From assembly GCA_038503035.1 (NCBI GenBank), contig JAVSML010001080.1, forward strand, positions 1 to 64,000: DNA of 64,000 nucleotides, read 5' to 3'. Source of the stretch: Crocodylus rhombifer (Eukaryota > Chordata > Crocodylia > Crocodylidae). The position numbers were made by a program, and so were the translations under genes. The notes beneath the pieces were generated by a model that searched no databases, had not been told where the DNA came from, and saw only the letters and a program-made list of their open reading frames with translations. Of the stretch, positions 11,221 through 24,045 are shown one piece after another; the stretch's first letter is position 1, and the number at the start of each line of letters is the position of its first letter.

Positions 11221-14200
11221 CCCTATTTTGGACTGGACCATGCCACAAAAGCATGGAGGGGAAGCAGGAGGATTCTTATATGATCTGGAGGAGGTGACAT
11301 GCCTCTGAGCATGGAGGGGAAGGAAGGGAGATTCTTAAATGCTTTAAGGATTTTAAAAAAAAGTCCTCAGAGGCTTCTGCTGGTGTGTTCTGCCCACACT
11401 GGTGTAGGGAGGCAGAGGAGGCTGGGCACAGGGGGTGCAGTCACCCCTACAGCATGGGTGGCTGCTCCTGCACCCCACTTTGCCAAATCCTGGATCCACC
11501 CCAGCCTAGATACATTATTTTGGAAGAGAATGGATTCCGTGTGCTCTGTATCTAGAAAACCTAGTTTTGCCCTCTGATTCATTTGTGAGACTAGCATTCA
11601 TTCGAATGGATTTATGTATTTATCTGAATAGGACCCATTTCTCTTTAAACTTAAGTAATATTTCTGGAGGAAAAAATATATTAATACACTTTCAGAATGA
11701 AGTCTTATTTTCAGGTGAATATGGACACCATCTAGATAAACATTAAACATTAATATTATGCTTTGGTTCCTTTAAAACAAGGGATATACCTCTTACAGAC
11801 GTTTCAGCTTCTTATCTGCTCACTCAAGTCACATTTAAAAAATTCTGCTAATAACCTCTGGTACATTTTTTCTACCTTATCTCACATACCAGTTTTCCCA
11901 GTGCCTCCTGATTTAGGAGGAAGCTCTGTTGCTATCCAAGTGGTGGTAAATTACTGTTTCTCTAACCTTGGTGCAGAGAAATGATATGCACACATTAGAT
12001 CAGCAAATTTGGTTTTACAATATTCTAATTGTTCCATAATTCATTTAAGTTTTACAGTACATGAACATTTTTTATTTATGTATGTTATGTTACTGATGTT
12101 GAATATTGTGAAGCTTTTCCTCAAAAGATGTTTTTCCTTCAAGTTTTCATATATGCAGTAGTCTAGATATTGCCTTCTGCTAGTAAAAATACATTTAATT
12201 TAGAAATGTTACTGGATCTTTGCATATTCTACAGACTGCTATCCAAGTACCTGTGTTTGTAACTATGAGAAAAGGTAAAATGCAGAGTTGTAGATACACT
12301 TGCTTCTCGCTAGATTTTATATATAGAAACATAAAGGCAGATGTTGACTTCATTCAACCCAATATAATTCCAGGGTAGTTCTAAAAGTCAAAGAAATATT
12401 AATCCTGATTTCTACAGTGATCATTAAGATTAGAATATGGGCCTATGCCGTTTTAAACCAAACTATATTATTCTGATTTCTATACATAGAACCAAGTCAT
12501 TAATAGGTCCATTCCTTGAAAGAGCTTATTTACTAAGCATTATTAGGTGCATGTATTTGCCCAAGAAAATTCATATTGCAGTGGATATTTTTAAAAGAAA
12601 ACTAGTTCACTATGAGTAAACATGAACAAATTGTTTATTAAATACATGCCACAATGCAAATCTGGGCCAGTGAAAATCTGCTGAGTTCACAGCAAAGTTA
12701 AGCACATTTTCATCTAGAATTGTGATGATTCACGCATCAGAACAGCAGCCATCAGTTCCAAACAGTATCAGTTAAATAGAGATGCTCCCAAATTCAGAAC
12801 AATAGAATTTATAAATATAATATACATAATGTGTACATTGCACATTATACTGTAGTTGGAGAATTTTTATCTTCAGTAGAGTAAGGGGCATGACTTATGT
12901 AATGATAAGTGAGAATGAAGTGTTATAGTGGAAGCTGGAATGGGGGCCACAACACCTTATGAGAATATCATGTGTCTTCTACTAAATAATAGTTGGTATC
13001 AAGTTAATTTCCCTTTGGAGAAACCATCTATTGATGCAGAGTCTTGGTATATTTTTAGCGCAACGTGTTGAGTACACATTGTTTACATTAGTGCCTGATT
13101 AGGGATGGTTAAAAACAGCATGCAGATGATCACCTCTTTCAGGAATCTTGGCCAGAACAATATTGTCCTGGTCCCAGGGAGCAACTCAGCCACAATTGCT
13201 GATCCTAGCTAGAGAAGAAAGCAGTAAACAACTTTGCTTGCTGTTTGCTACCGGCTTCCTGGGAACAATTTCCTAGGGGATTCAAGCATTGCTTAAAGAC
13301 TGAACAATGCTCACATGCCATAAACAGAATCTCTCAGACCTTATTTAACTTACAGCTAGGTGATTCCCAGAAACAATATACATTTACATCATTACATAAT
13401 GGCTCAGAACATTAGGAATGTTGTACATTTAAAATGTATTTGAGCTTTCAATTTGAATGGAGCTGGATCCCAAAGGGATGTCCAAGATTGATTTCTTTTT
13501 TACTACTATCCCTCATCATACATTTGTCTAGGTTTTGGCTACAGCCTTTATCCAAGGCCATACTTCATTTTTCAATTTCTCCAATGCTAGAACTTGTATT
13601 GCCATGTACATTGCTCTGGTAGGGTTACCTTACAGGATTGTGCTACAGTTAGCTGTGTCCCAAACATTTAAAAATATGTGTGGGGAGGGAAGAGAAGCCA
13701 GTTCCTTATAAGAGCCATGGGAGATTTCTGCATCTGTTCTTAGAGGAAGAATATGCCACTTTATTCTAAGCCAGTCTTTTTTTACTACCTCTGTCTTCCC
13801 TCAGGACCATAGTAGGCAAATAGCAACAGCTGGGTCCTTGCAAAGGAAGGTTGTTTCTGCTAGCAAAGACTCTTCTTCATTATTTGTTTCTTGAATTAAG
13901 TTTCCCTAGTCTCAAAGCATATTGAGGAATGAAAGACCAACACAGTTGTTCTTTCAGAGCCTCAACAAAGCATCCAGCATGCAAATAATGACACTATTTT
14001 TTATTATAAGGTTTCTTATACATTATTTTAAATCCATATTTATTTTGGCATGAAGTCAAGCTGGACTAGTAACCTGGGGGATAAAGCCCACAGGATAGGG
14101 AAAGCGTGGAGAGTGGAAAAATACTGCTTGCCTAAACAGTTGTACTATCCTTGTTCTGCAGTGAGTCAGCCTGTAGAAAGTTGAGGATTGTTCAGGCTCC

Positions 14201-15298
14201 ACAACTCATCCATGTCAAAATGGTTGCAAGGTTGTATCAAGTCAGTTGTATATACAGAGGAAATGCTGCAGTGACACACTGAAGGCATACCCCAAGAAAA
14301 TGGATACCAACATGAAGAACTGACCTTCAAGGAGATCATCCCCAAAACAAGGGATTGCTGACAATGATACAGTGAAGGTCAGAGGCTGGTAATCTAGGGA
14401 CCCAAGGCTGTATCCAGCCTGTGAGCAGGTTCAATCCAGTCTGGAGCAGCACAGAGGACTGGGTGGTACACAGCTGCACTGAGCCATCCATCCCCTCCAC
14501 AGCACCCTCCTTGCAGCTCTGTGCTCATCCCCTGCAGGGCCTGGGTGTCTGCAGCCAAGACAGAACAGGCAGCTCCAGCTGTCTAGGAGGCAAGCAGAGG
14601 TTTTCAGCCCATGGCAGGGAGCCAGCTCACAAGCTCCAGTGCAGGGTGGCAAAATGTTGCTTATTGTGACATATTACAGGTTTTATTGTGTTATTTCTTT
14701 GTTAATTATATTGATGTTGTTATAGTATGATGTGACTCAGTTTACCTTCTTAGCCCGTGCACAGAGAATGAAGGGTTATATACCAGGTCTGACTACGTGT
14801 GAGAGAAGACAAAATGGACTAGAGGAACACAGTCTTGAATGGCTTTGTTCACATACCAGCAAAGGTAAGATGCCCAGTACCCAGGGAGAGATAAAAATGG
14901 CAATGGGAGACCACGCTAAAAAAAAAACAAAAAAAGGAAAAAACAAACAACAAACAAACATTCCCCCCCTGCCCCCACCCCCAGCTTGGGAGCTCCTGTT
15001 CACAACAGTCCGATAAAGTGGAAGAGCTATGGGGAGCTGGGAAGACTGGAAAAAGAACAGTTGAGTATCTCTGGGGGTGCTCAGGGCTATGTGGGCTAGA
15101 CTGGGGACAGAGGGGCTGCTTAACCCCCTTAGAGGAGATAGAAAACCTCTCATTGCCTGGCTTTTGCCCCATTACATCACTTTACAGAAGAGACTGCCTG
15201 CTGTGCTGCTTGCAACTTTAGGTTGTTCATGGTCCTCTCCCAACAAAAAGGGAAACTTCTCTCTCAGGAACAGAATTGGATGGCCACTCCTTGACTCA
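11221..15298. other. No gene; one GC-rich repeat-like block
   Basis: Mostly AT-rich and without a gene. A GC-rich block at about 14390-14660 is compositionally like the cores of the hAT-type elements elsewhere in the window, but I could not find clear ends or a target duplication. An A-rich tract (14918-14955) runs into a C-rich tract (14963-14982). The open frames here are unsupported. Confidence 0.5.
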
Positions 15299-15540
15299 GG
15301 TACATACGCACTTATAAAGTCAACTTAAATTAAGCCACATCAGAGCATACACATGTACAACTCCCTGACAGTGACAACCATCAACTAAGTGAGCTAAGTC
15401 AACTTAACTAATGCAGCTTGGAGGTGTATTATCTTGCATTGCATTTAAGTTGACTCTGTTCCACATACATGTGTACTCTCTGACAGTTAAGTCAACTTTA
15501 AAAAGTTAACTGTTGGAAAGTGAGTATGTGTTTATGTACC
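15299..15540. mobile_element. Candidate MITE with inverted ends
   Basis: A 242-bp segment starts GGTACATACGCAC and ends with the near reverse complement GTGTTTATGTACC. Inside, GTCAACTTA-type words occur near both ends in opposite orientation, and ACATGT...CTGACAGT occurs twice in direct orientation. This is the layout of a short non-autonomous DNA transposon. No target-site duplication is convincing, so the superfamily is unassigned. Confidence 0.45.
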
Positions 15541-16178
15541 TTCAGAACCACAGAGTATCAGGACAGCGAGAGGAAAAAAGGCCACAGAGTCTCAGGAACA
15601 TGGGCTCTCCCACTGCTCTAGAAGCCAAGCCAGGGCTGGGTTCAGGGGACTCATGCAGAGACTAAATAAGGCTATAGCAGTCCTGAGCAAGCCCTGGAGG
15701 GCACTCCATGACACCTGGCCCTGACATAGTTCAACTGGATCTAAGCTGCAGTCACCTCATTTCACAGAAGCCATTAAGCAGTCAGGAGGTGTAAAATTCA
15801 GATTTGAAATGCCCAGAATTGTATTTTTGTTTTGCTTACCTCAGTCTAAATCATTCTATTGTAAAGCTTTTGTAGATGATAGGGGAAAAAATCAGACTCT
15901 GCCTTCTGAAAACCTCAAGATTGTCACCCTTCTGAGGCAGATGAATTTGTTTCTAAGCTGTTTACCATGCAAGGTTGTGCTTTATACTAGTATGTAAGTT
16001 CCCATAGCACTCCTTATGAGTTAGCTGACCATACATCCCAGTTTCACCCATATCATCCAAGATTTCTTAGGCTGTCCTGGTGTCCTGGCCAGTAGCTGAA
16101 AATTCAAATAAATGTCCTGATTTGGCACACCCTCCCTGCACATGCCTGGCCTAGTTCCTCCAGAGCGCAGGCTGCTTA

Positions 16179-16222
<44 letters not shown>

Positions 16223-18997
16223 CACACTCACATATGTGCGGCCCCCCTGGACACAGTACCCTGGGGTCCCCAGCTAGGACTATGGTTCTGGCCAGGTCTT
16301 TCCCGCCCAGCTCAGCTGCCTCCCCGCACCTGCACCTGCCCAGATGGAACAGGTATGAAACCCAGGCACCATTGCTTGGGTCGCTGTTAGGCAGTAGGAT
16401 CACACTGGAAGACATGGGGAGGAGGGCTTTTGTTCTCCGTGAGAATCTTCTCCTCTTCTCCCCTTCCTCATTGCTCTTCTGAGCTTAACCCAGAGGCTGG
16501 AAGAGGAGCTGTGCTGCCGAGGTTGTATGTAGCAAGGGCAGGGGCAGGGGCAGAGCCGGTACAGAGATGTTTGTGCTTTGCTTACAGTGATGTCGTTGAC
16601 TTGGGAAGGGCTGGGAGGGGGAGGCAATGTCCCAGATTTCCCATGGTCCTATCTGGTCACCCTACTTATGAGAGTACAGGTTAGTTACACTGCTCTCCAG
16701 CCACTCGGTTAGAAGCTTCTTGCCCATAGATAACAGCAATTCAGTACCTTTGTATAAATATTACAACATTTCTGACATTCTGGACTTGAAAATCATATCA
16801 AGTTGTTATGATTTTCAAATGCTAAAAATCTAGAATAAATTTGAATTAATGAGTGAAGCTATCTAGCTGCTCTCATGATATTTTTTTATTGTTACTGTTA
16901 ACATTAAGTTATTACACCATCTGGAACCTGGAGCCTTAGTGTTTAAGAACTCTAAAGAAAACTGCACTACCAATCGCATTTCTTTCCCACAGACTAAGAT
17001 AACGTCTGCTGAGAACATTTTAAAAAGTCATAAAGTTTATCCTCCTTTTCCCCAATATAAGTTGAATAGAATCCCTCTTATCCATGGCAAAACCTGTCAA
17101 ATTCACCATTGGACTCCTGAGACACAAACTGTTGTCTGCCTCCTTCTCCAAGAAGCTTGAGATAAGCCAATTCAATCCCAGAATCTCTTCTAACCTGACA
17201 CTACAGTTAAAAATAAAATTAAGCAAGGAGTAGTAGTTATTTGAGTGGTTGCTCAAATAGTATAAACAGATCTTCTCTGTGCTACATGCTCCAACTTCTC
17301 CATAATTTCCATGTACCCTGATACTCAGTTCAGACCTAGCCTTCATTATGAAAGACAATCTTTTCTTTGTCATCCCACTTTAGGTACAATACAGGATTCC
17401 CAAATCCTCAGCATGCTAAATTCTTCTAGTTTGTAATTCCATCGACTTCCTTACGACAGCAGTTCTGCTTACTGACTTACAGCTACAGACCACAGAACTT
17501 ACCATTGGAAGTCTTTTAGCAAGCAAACTTCCAGAAACTTAGTTAGGAGTCACTGCATTTGAGTGTTACTGTCAAAGAACAGACAGCAATTTTAAAGACC
17601 CTTGACCTTACCAAGCCATAGTATGTAAGTAACATCAAAACAGAGGCTTATGTGTTCAGGAAAAATTTTAAGTTCTCCACATACATGTTTTCAAAATCCT
17701 TATGGTGACTCGACAAAAGCTGGTTTTGAAAAAAAATAATAGTGCAGTGTCAGCTTAAACTGTATTCAGAAAAATTGTTCTTCTTCAGACCCTGAACATT
17801 CAGTCCGGATTCATACTAAACTCAGACACACTGCTTCACTTGCACATGTGCACACACATATGCGCAGGCATGCACACACATACTTCCCACTACATTGTCC
17901 TTACACTCCCTATTCTTTCTTATATAACTTGTATTTGTTAAAATTAGAAAGGGGTTTATTGCAAACTTGAATGACTTCTCAAAACAGGCAATGCAATTGT
18001 TACTAGAAAGTAATGCAGATGGCTGACTAACTTAACTGTGGAAAATATTATCACACCATTTCTCAATTTAGAGCTCATTATTCTTTTGAGTTCAATTTAA
18101 TTTCATTACAGTTATGGTTCCATATAAAATTAAAGTGTGTTTCAAATTTACACATGTGAAATTACTAACTGCATGAGGTATTTGTGATCTGTCCTTAACT
18201 AATGCCTCATTTTCAGCCCATCATACCGAACTGTCCAGAACTTGATTTTTATTGTGTTTCTATTTTCAGAGTGCTTTGAACTATGCTATACTGATTAGAT
18301 TGGGGTTCCTACAGCCAGGACTCCACTAACACTTGTTTGCAATACCTTGGGCAAACCACATGATCCCTATATACAAGGTATGTCTTTCTAACTTTTCCTA
18401 GATTCTGTAGGCTAATGCTTCCAAAGAAATGTAGAAATACGGAGTAGTTATGATGATGATCATGATGATGATCATATTGATGACACACACATCTTTCCAA
18501 TTTGAGTCTCAGCTAGACATCCAGCAAGGAGGTTTATGTTTCTACAAAGCATAAATCTTCTTTTTCAATCAAATAGCCTAAAGTAGTTATTTTTTTTAAA
18601 GAGCCTTTGCTACCATATTAACTCAAGAATGATACTGGGAGAACGATACTAAGTCACCTTCTTAGAATGACCTGAATACCAGCACAAGATTAAGATATGG
18701 TGGGAGTTACTATATTCTATTACACTGAAAGTATAACAAGCAAAGTGTACATGAGTAAAGTGACATTTAACAAGATATTGAATTACATTATAATAAACTA
18801 AAAATGGAAGAGGCACTCAGTCCAATGGAAAATAACTCTAGAAGACTTACCATTTTAATAATAAGATAAAGCTGACTGGCAGAGTTACAATAAGCAAGTA
18901 ACAGCATGGCTTTTTGTACATAAGCCAGCAATAGTTTTTTTATGATCTAACTTAAAAACACAGTTACAAAACTGGAGTTGCACTTTAGAAATGCAGG
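15541..18997. other. No gene; contains TG microsatellite
   Basis: No coding region that I can support. The many overlapping open frames at 16.0-16.7 kb come from the TG microsatellite and GC-rich flanks. Near 18446-18482 there is a short degenerate GAT-rich repeat. Confidence 0.55.
16182..16219. repeat. (TG)n microsatellite
   Basis: About 18 uninterrupted TG units, followed by TATGCACACTCACATATGTG. Likely length-polymorphic. Confidence 0.97.
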
Positions 18998-19241
18998 GTC
19001 TACACAAGATACTATGTTCCAGTAGTGATGAGCTATGATGATGTAGCTCATCACTATGGTAACGTAGTTGGTGGGCACCAGCTGTGATGCCACCCCAATG
19101 AGCTACTGTGCTGTAACTTGTTGCTACTGCAGAGTAGGTTCAGAAACAACCTGGGAGGCACCGGGACTGTGCTTGTCACTGCTAAAGCAAGTACTAAATG
19201 ACTGCGCAGTAACAACTGCATAGTCGGGCACATGTGTAAAT
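18998..19241. mobile_element. Candidate MITE around a perfect hairpin
   Basis: The left end TCTACACAAGATACTATG resembles the reverse complement of the right end (TTTACACATGTGCCCGACTATG), suggesting terminal inverted repeats of a short non-autonomous DNA element. It encloses the perfect hairpin at 19023-19056. No target duplication is clear. Confidence 0.35.
19023..19056. repeat. Perfect 13-bp inverted repeat
   Basis: TAGTGATGAGCTA at 19023-19035 is exactly complementary to TAGCTCATCACTA at 19044-19056, with an 8-nt loop (TGATGATG). Confidence 0.9.
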
Positions 19242-20502
19242 GTGATCACAGTGTTTTTTATGAATCCCAATTCTCAGTAAACTAGTCCTTAGCTTTCCCA
19301 AGGATGCTGCAGTGATAGCACACAGCGCTATACAGGATGCTGGAACACAGCATCCAAATCATCTGAGTGGTATGGTTATAATGCCACCAAAAGGTTATCA
19401 GATGCCGTTACATAATATAAAACTGCATGTGTTAAAATATAGTTGGAAATTCATGGCACATTGCTTGAGGATTTAAAGGGTTTAATACCTTTCTCTTAAG
19501 CTTCAGAAACACATTTACTACAGAGAGAACTGGCTTTATTGTGTAATGAAAGTGGAGTGAACACATGACATACAACCATAAACCACTGCAAGTCACTCAA
19601 CCATGGCCAAAGTTATCCCTTAAGGAATGAGGAGTGTGTTTGATTTGGCCCTGTGTCTGCTCCCTTACTCAAAAGTAGCTATTTTTTTCAATGCAGACTA
19701 GCTCCTCTACCACCAGTGGCCAGATGCTAAAATACTTTGACTTCAGACAGCTGGTTCAGGAAGGCTTGTTATATGTTCTCTCCTTACTACAGAGTAAATC
19801 TACTGTGGAGTGAAGTCTGAAGCAAATTATTTCACAGAAATGGTGACGTGTCTACATAGCATGTCTTGCATTCTGAAAGATCTTAAAATGAATCAAGAAC
19901 TTCATGGAGAAAATAACTTCATTTCCTACCTTATTACCTTTATGCCTCTCTTCCAACTACACAGTTGATACAATAAAACATATCATATCACTTGCTTCCC
20001 ATATATTTTCTTGACTATTGCAGTTACAACAACACTCCAACCCCATTTAGATAAATAGCCATCAAACAGCAAGATCTTTTGGTGCTGTATTGGAATAGGT
20101 GAAACAAATAGAAAAATCGACAGTTCTCAGGAGAAAATAAAACTTTTGCTAGTGGAACTCTAAGTAGGAATGTTGACTTAAGAAACAAACATAAAGGGAG
20201 ACATTCAAGCCAAAGAAAGATGAGAGCAAAAATTTACATCTCAGAGAAAAAATATCTGTTAGGATTATTGTTAGAAAAAAACTGTTAGGAAAAATTAGGA
20301 TAGATATTTTGCTACAAGATAGATAAATTTACAGAGTAAATGATCTAAAGTAATTTTCCCAGTTTGTTGATAATGTAATTTTTTTGTAAATCTTTCTAAT
20401 GAAAGAGCACATAAATGTTGAAACATTATGGGCACGGACAGAAGTGCAGCTTCCCACTGTAACTGAGACCACTTTTCAGGAAGTGCTCTGAGTTACAACA
20501 AT
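19242..20502. other. No gene seen
   Basis: AT-rich DNA without a supported feature. Confidence 0.55.
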
Positions 20503-20541
20503 CCCCTGGACCAAACAGAAGTTCACTGTTGGTTCCAGGGG
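20503..20541. repeat. 12-bp inverted repeat
   Basis: CCCCTGGACCAA (20503-20514) pairs with TTGGTTCCAGGGG (20529-20541) with one bulged base. It lies just left of the long palindrome. Confidence 0.75.
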
Positions 20542-20571
20542 TAGGGGGACCTATTTGCTAGCTGTGAGCTT

Positions 20572-20875
20572 GCAGCCGGTTTCTCCTAGCAATTGTCCCT
20601 CCTCCCTCTCAGCCTGCATTGTTTTCAGAATGAGAGGGGGGGAAAGGAGCAGAGGAAGCTCTTTTGAGGGGTTCCTCAGCCAGTGTTGGAGGATGGGTCA
20701 GGTGAACTGGAATCCCCTCACTTCAGGGGGGCTCCAAGATACCTTCCCCACCCTCCACTGAGGCTGAAACCCCCCCAAACCAGATCCCCTCTGCTCCCTT
20801 TCTCCCCTCCCATTCTGAAAACACCTTGGAGATCCAGGAGGCTTGTAGAGACAAGTAACAGAAAATGCTGGTTTT
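20572..20875. repeat. Long imperfect palindrome, about 300 bp
   Basis: The two halves are imperfect reverse complements. The best part is GTTTTCAGAATGAGAGGGGG (20621-20640 and onward) against CTTTCTCCCCTCCCATTCTG plus AAAAC (20798-20822). The match continues inward (GTGTTGGAGGATGGG against CCCCACCCTCCACTG) and outward (CAGCCGGTTTCTCC against the reverse complement near 20865). This is the form of a foldback DNA element. There are no clear terminal duplications. Confidence 0.65.
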
Positions 20876-20886
20876 TACATGTCTTT

Positions 20887-20917
20887 ATCTGAACCCTCAT
20901 GCAATGAGGGTTCAGAT
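20887..20917. repeat. Perfect 14-bp hairpin
   Basis: ATCTGAACCCTCAT (20887-20900) and ATGAGGGTTCAGAT (20904-20917) are exact reverse complements around the loop GCA. It abuts the long palindrome and may be its true end or a separate small element. Confidence 0.9.
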
Positions 20918-22072
20918 TTTCATCCCATAAACATTTATGAAGCTGTCTGAAGCCATAAACTTGTGTTGGGTCATGGCTATAGACTGCTTTCTGTGGTCTG
21001 ATAGGACAAAAATTGTCACTTCTGTCTGCGCCCTATGTCTTTGAAACTGCACCCACATATGTAATACATATTTCAACATGTTTTAAAGAAAGACATGGAC
21101 AGTATTTAAGTGTTAACTTTTCCTGGATGATCATACTGTGCCGAGCTATGAAAATAAAATAATTGTAAAAGATATAGATGCATTTGACATGCTGTTTAAA
21201 TATGGACCAAGGAAAAACAAGCTAATTAGATTTGCTATTAAGAACTACATACAATGAACAAATGTGCTTTAGTGGGCAGCAAATGTGTCTTGGAGTACAA
21301 GTGGGCTAATTTTTTAGTAATTATAAGTACTTTTGTTGATTATTCACTGAACATGGATTTAGTACAATTTTTAAAATAGTATCAACAATACACAGAAATC
21401 CTCACACACAGGAAACTTACCATGAAGTAGCACAGTGCTAACAGGCTTAATAGCCAAAATAAATCTTCAAGCATACTCAAAACGTCTTTTCTCCATTTAT
21501 AGTGAGGATGTCTTATCTACAGTACTGTTCATTACTGCCATATTCCACACTTGTCCAGTGTGCAGAATTCTCATTGAGGACTATGGATGCTCCACCCTTG
21601 AAACTGATTCCGAAAATGCAATAGAGAATAAATGAGAGGAAACTTAGCTCTTCCAGATGTTTACATAACAAAAGATATAATAAAGATTTGTTTGGCTTTT
21701 CATATGGACAATATGAGAAAATGGTACACAAAGCTGGATTGAGAATTTTCCTCCATTGTATTTTAGTGTACTTTCATAGTAATTGTGCATACTTGGCTTT
21801 TTCACCTCCTCACTGTGTTTCAATTTACAAAATCTATTTTTGGTTTGAAATTTCATACATAATGGCAGCCATCTTTGGAAAACTGGCCTTTGTGGAAGAT
21901 GAATGAAAAGTGGAGGGAGAATAAATAAAAGCTATTGTCAAGTATTATAGAGGAAAGAATTACCCTGGCTTGAGAACATTTTGAGAGGGGAATCTATTGT
22001 CCAGTTTATAGTGAGAGCAACTGCCAGGCAGAACTCAGACAGTCATGTCATTTAAATAACTAACACAGTAGC
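20918..22072. other. No gene seen
   Basis: AT-rich DNA. The open frames at 21435-21906 overlap on both strands and show no domain. Confidence 0.55.
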
Positions 22073-22566
22073 CCAGGGGTGGGGGGGAAATACAGCCGGC
22101 GGACTGAATCCAGCCCACAAAGAGGATTTTATTGGGCCTGTGATGGGTCTCTCACTGGGGGCAGCCTGGGCCATGGCACATGTTGCTATTCCTACTGCCC
22201 TCAGGCCCACAGCAGGGCTTGGGGAGTGCAGCAGTCTGACTCAGCTTCTTGCAGAGACAGTTCCTTCCAGTGGCTGCTGCCAGTGTCACCCTGGCCCTGC
22301 TGCCCAACTGCCCAACCACCCCAGACCATCTACCCTGCTAGGACACCAGATGGCGTGGTCAGGTGGGCAAGATCTCCATGGAGACCAGCCTTGGACCCCC
22401 ACAGGCAGGGCAAACTTAGCTGAGTGGATGGGATGGAGCTGCAGTTAGGCGAGGAACAGTATCTGCTTAGCCAAGCGCACCCTGCCTGCAGGTGTCTTGG
22501 GCCAGGCTCCATAGAGACCCCACCTGCCCACACCATCCAGTGCCCCCAGACCAGTTTAGTAATCTA
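22073..22566. mobile_element. hAT-like element, probably truncated
   Basis: It begins CCCAGGGGTGGGGGGG, like hAT-type ends (compare the right end of the element at 30450-31267, whose reverse complement starts CAGGGGTGGGCAAAATGG), and runs into a GC-rich core. Internally, GGTGGGCAAGATCTCCATGG (22361) is an imperfect inverted match to CCATAGAGACCCCACCTGCC (22509). No right terminus or 8-bp duplication is visible, so the copy is presumably incomplete. Confidence 0.45.
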
Positions 22567-22933
22567 CCATTTAGGGAGTTTTGGTGAGCTATAGCAGGCT
22601 GAGGGGGAAGAGGGCTGCTGACAGAGGCAATGCATAAGTGTTGACATTAGGGGGCACAACTCTGTGTCACCACTGCTCCTGCTGCTGCCAGGCACTGGCT
22701 CTGATCAGGCTGCAACCCCATGATCTGTACAGAAATCACACTGTTCCCACCACCCTCGCTGCTGTTGGGCCCTGGCTCCAGCTGGGCTGCAGCCCTGCAC
22801 CCCACCATTGGCGCAGAAATCTGGGGAAGCATGTGACCCCCTGATGCATTGCCAATGGGTGCTTACCCAGCCCAGTACAGGGTATAGGGGTGCTGACTCA
22901 GCCTGCAACGTCTTATCAAAACTCCCTAAGTGG
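22567..22933. mobile_element. Inverted-repeat element of 367 bp
   Basis: CCATTTAGGGAGTTTTGG at the left end matches the reverse complement of CAAAACTCCCTAAGTGG at the right end, and similarity continues inward to about 38 bp (both arms reach GCAGGCTGAG). The core is GC-rich. The flanks show no clear duplication. It could be a separate DNA transposon inserted next to, or within, the preceding hAT-like sequence. Confidence 0.55.
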
Positions 22934-24045
22934 CCCTCCAACCCTAGGGCTAGGTAATTGCCCACCTCCACACCGGCTAGTATTGGTTCTATAGCTGGAT
23001 GATATTCACCACCAGATAACATGGAGAGGCATAGGTGCAAAGTTCCCTCTGCAGAAACAGCAAGGTGAAACAAAATCTAACCAGGCCTAGTGAGGCCATA
23101 TAGTAGACCATTAGAAGTGAGATAAAGCTGTCCTAGGGAGAGCAAACAGGCCTGAAAGAAATGCAGCAAATGATGGCTGAAAGCATTAACATAAAGACTT
23201 TGTAGGGTGAACAAAGAAGCATTTATTCTTCTTGTCTCTCCTTATCTGTTATAGACTTTAGAAGTCATGAACAGAGGAAAAAGATGCATCTTCATACAAA
23301 TTATGAAAACATACGGAGAGTCAGGTGTTATAAGGCCAAATGAAGGAAGAAAAAAAATGGAAGCCATTTTTTTTGAGTCTATGACAATATAATATCACCA
23401 TTCAGAAGCCACAGATATTAACATCTCAGCTTCTTGGCAGCATCACTCTTTCCAGCACTCCCCACAGAGGTCACAGATGAACAAAGTGCAACAAAGCAAC
23501 AGGGCTGCAATGCTGGTTCCACAAATCATACTTCTGCACTATTTAAGAGAACATTAAGGCTCCCTCAAAAATGGTAGTTGTGCAAGATAAGGCCAGTGAA
23601 ACTATTGTGAATATTTTCTGAATAGTCAGTGAACTAAACTTGGACTGTATTCACCAAATGCCAACTGAAAAATACCATCTTTTAATATAGCAATTAACAA
23701 TCTAATTATTTCCACATGTTTTGTTTTTGTGGTAAAAGCCTCAGAGGTGATGTTTCCTCATTGCCACAAGGGCTAATGTAACAGCCTACCAGAATGGTAA
23801 ATTAAACAGAACCCCAGAGGACTTCACAGTCCTGTAACTCTCTTAATTTCACATTTAAAGTCCATTTTTCTTCTACTTCTGCTGAATCAGCATGGAAGTC
23901 AGCTTTCTCAAATGGCAAAAACATCTGGCAAAATGAGCTATGTGAAACTTGTAGGGTAAAGGTCAAAGATCTCTCCCAAATGCAGTATAAGCTGGTTTAC
24001 TGGGCTTATAAACTAACTTGGTTTGAAAGTCTTGTGGTATAGGTA
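22934..24045. other. No gene seen
   Basis: Mixed-composition DNA without a recognised feature. Confidence 0.5.

Noticed and set aside
16021..16684. Cluster of overlapping open frames
   Set aside because: Generated by the TG microsatellite, which reads as Cys-Val or Thr-His repeats, and its GC-rich flanks.
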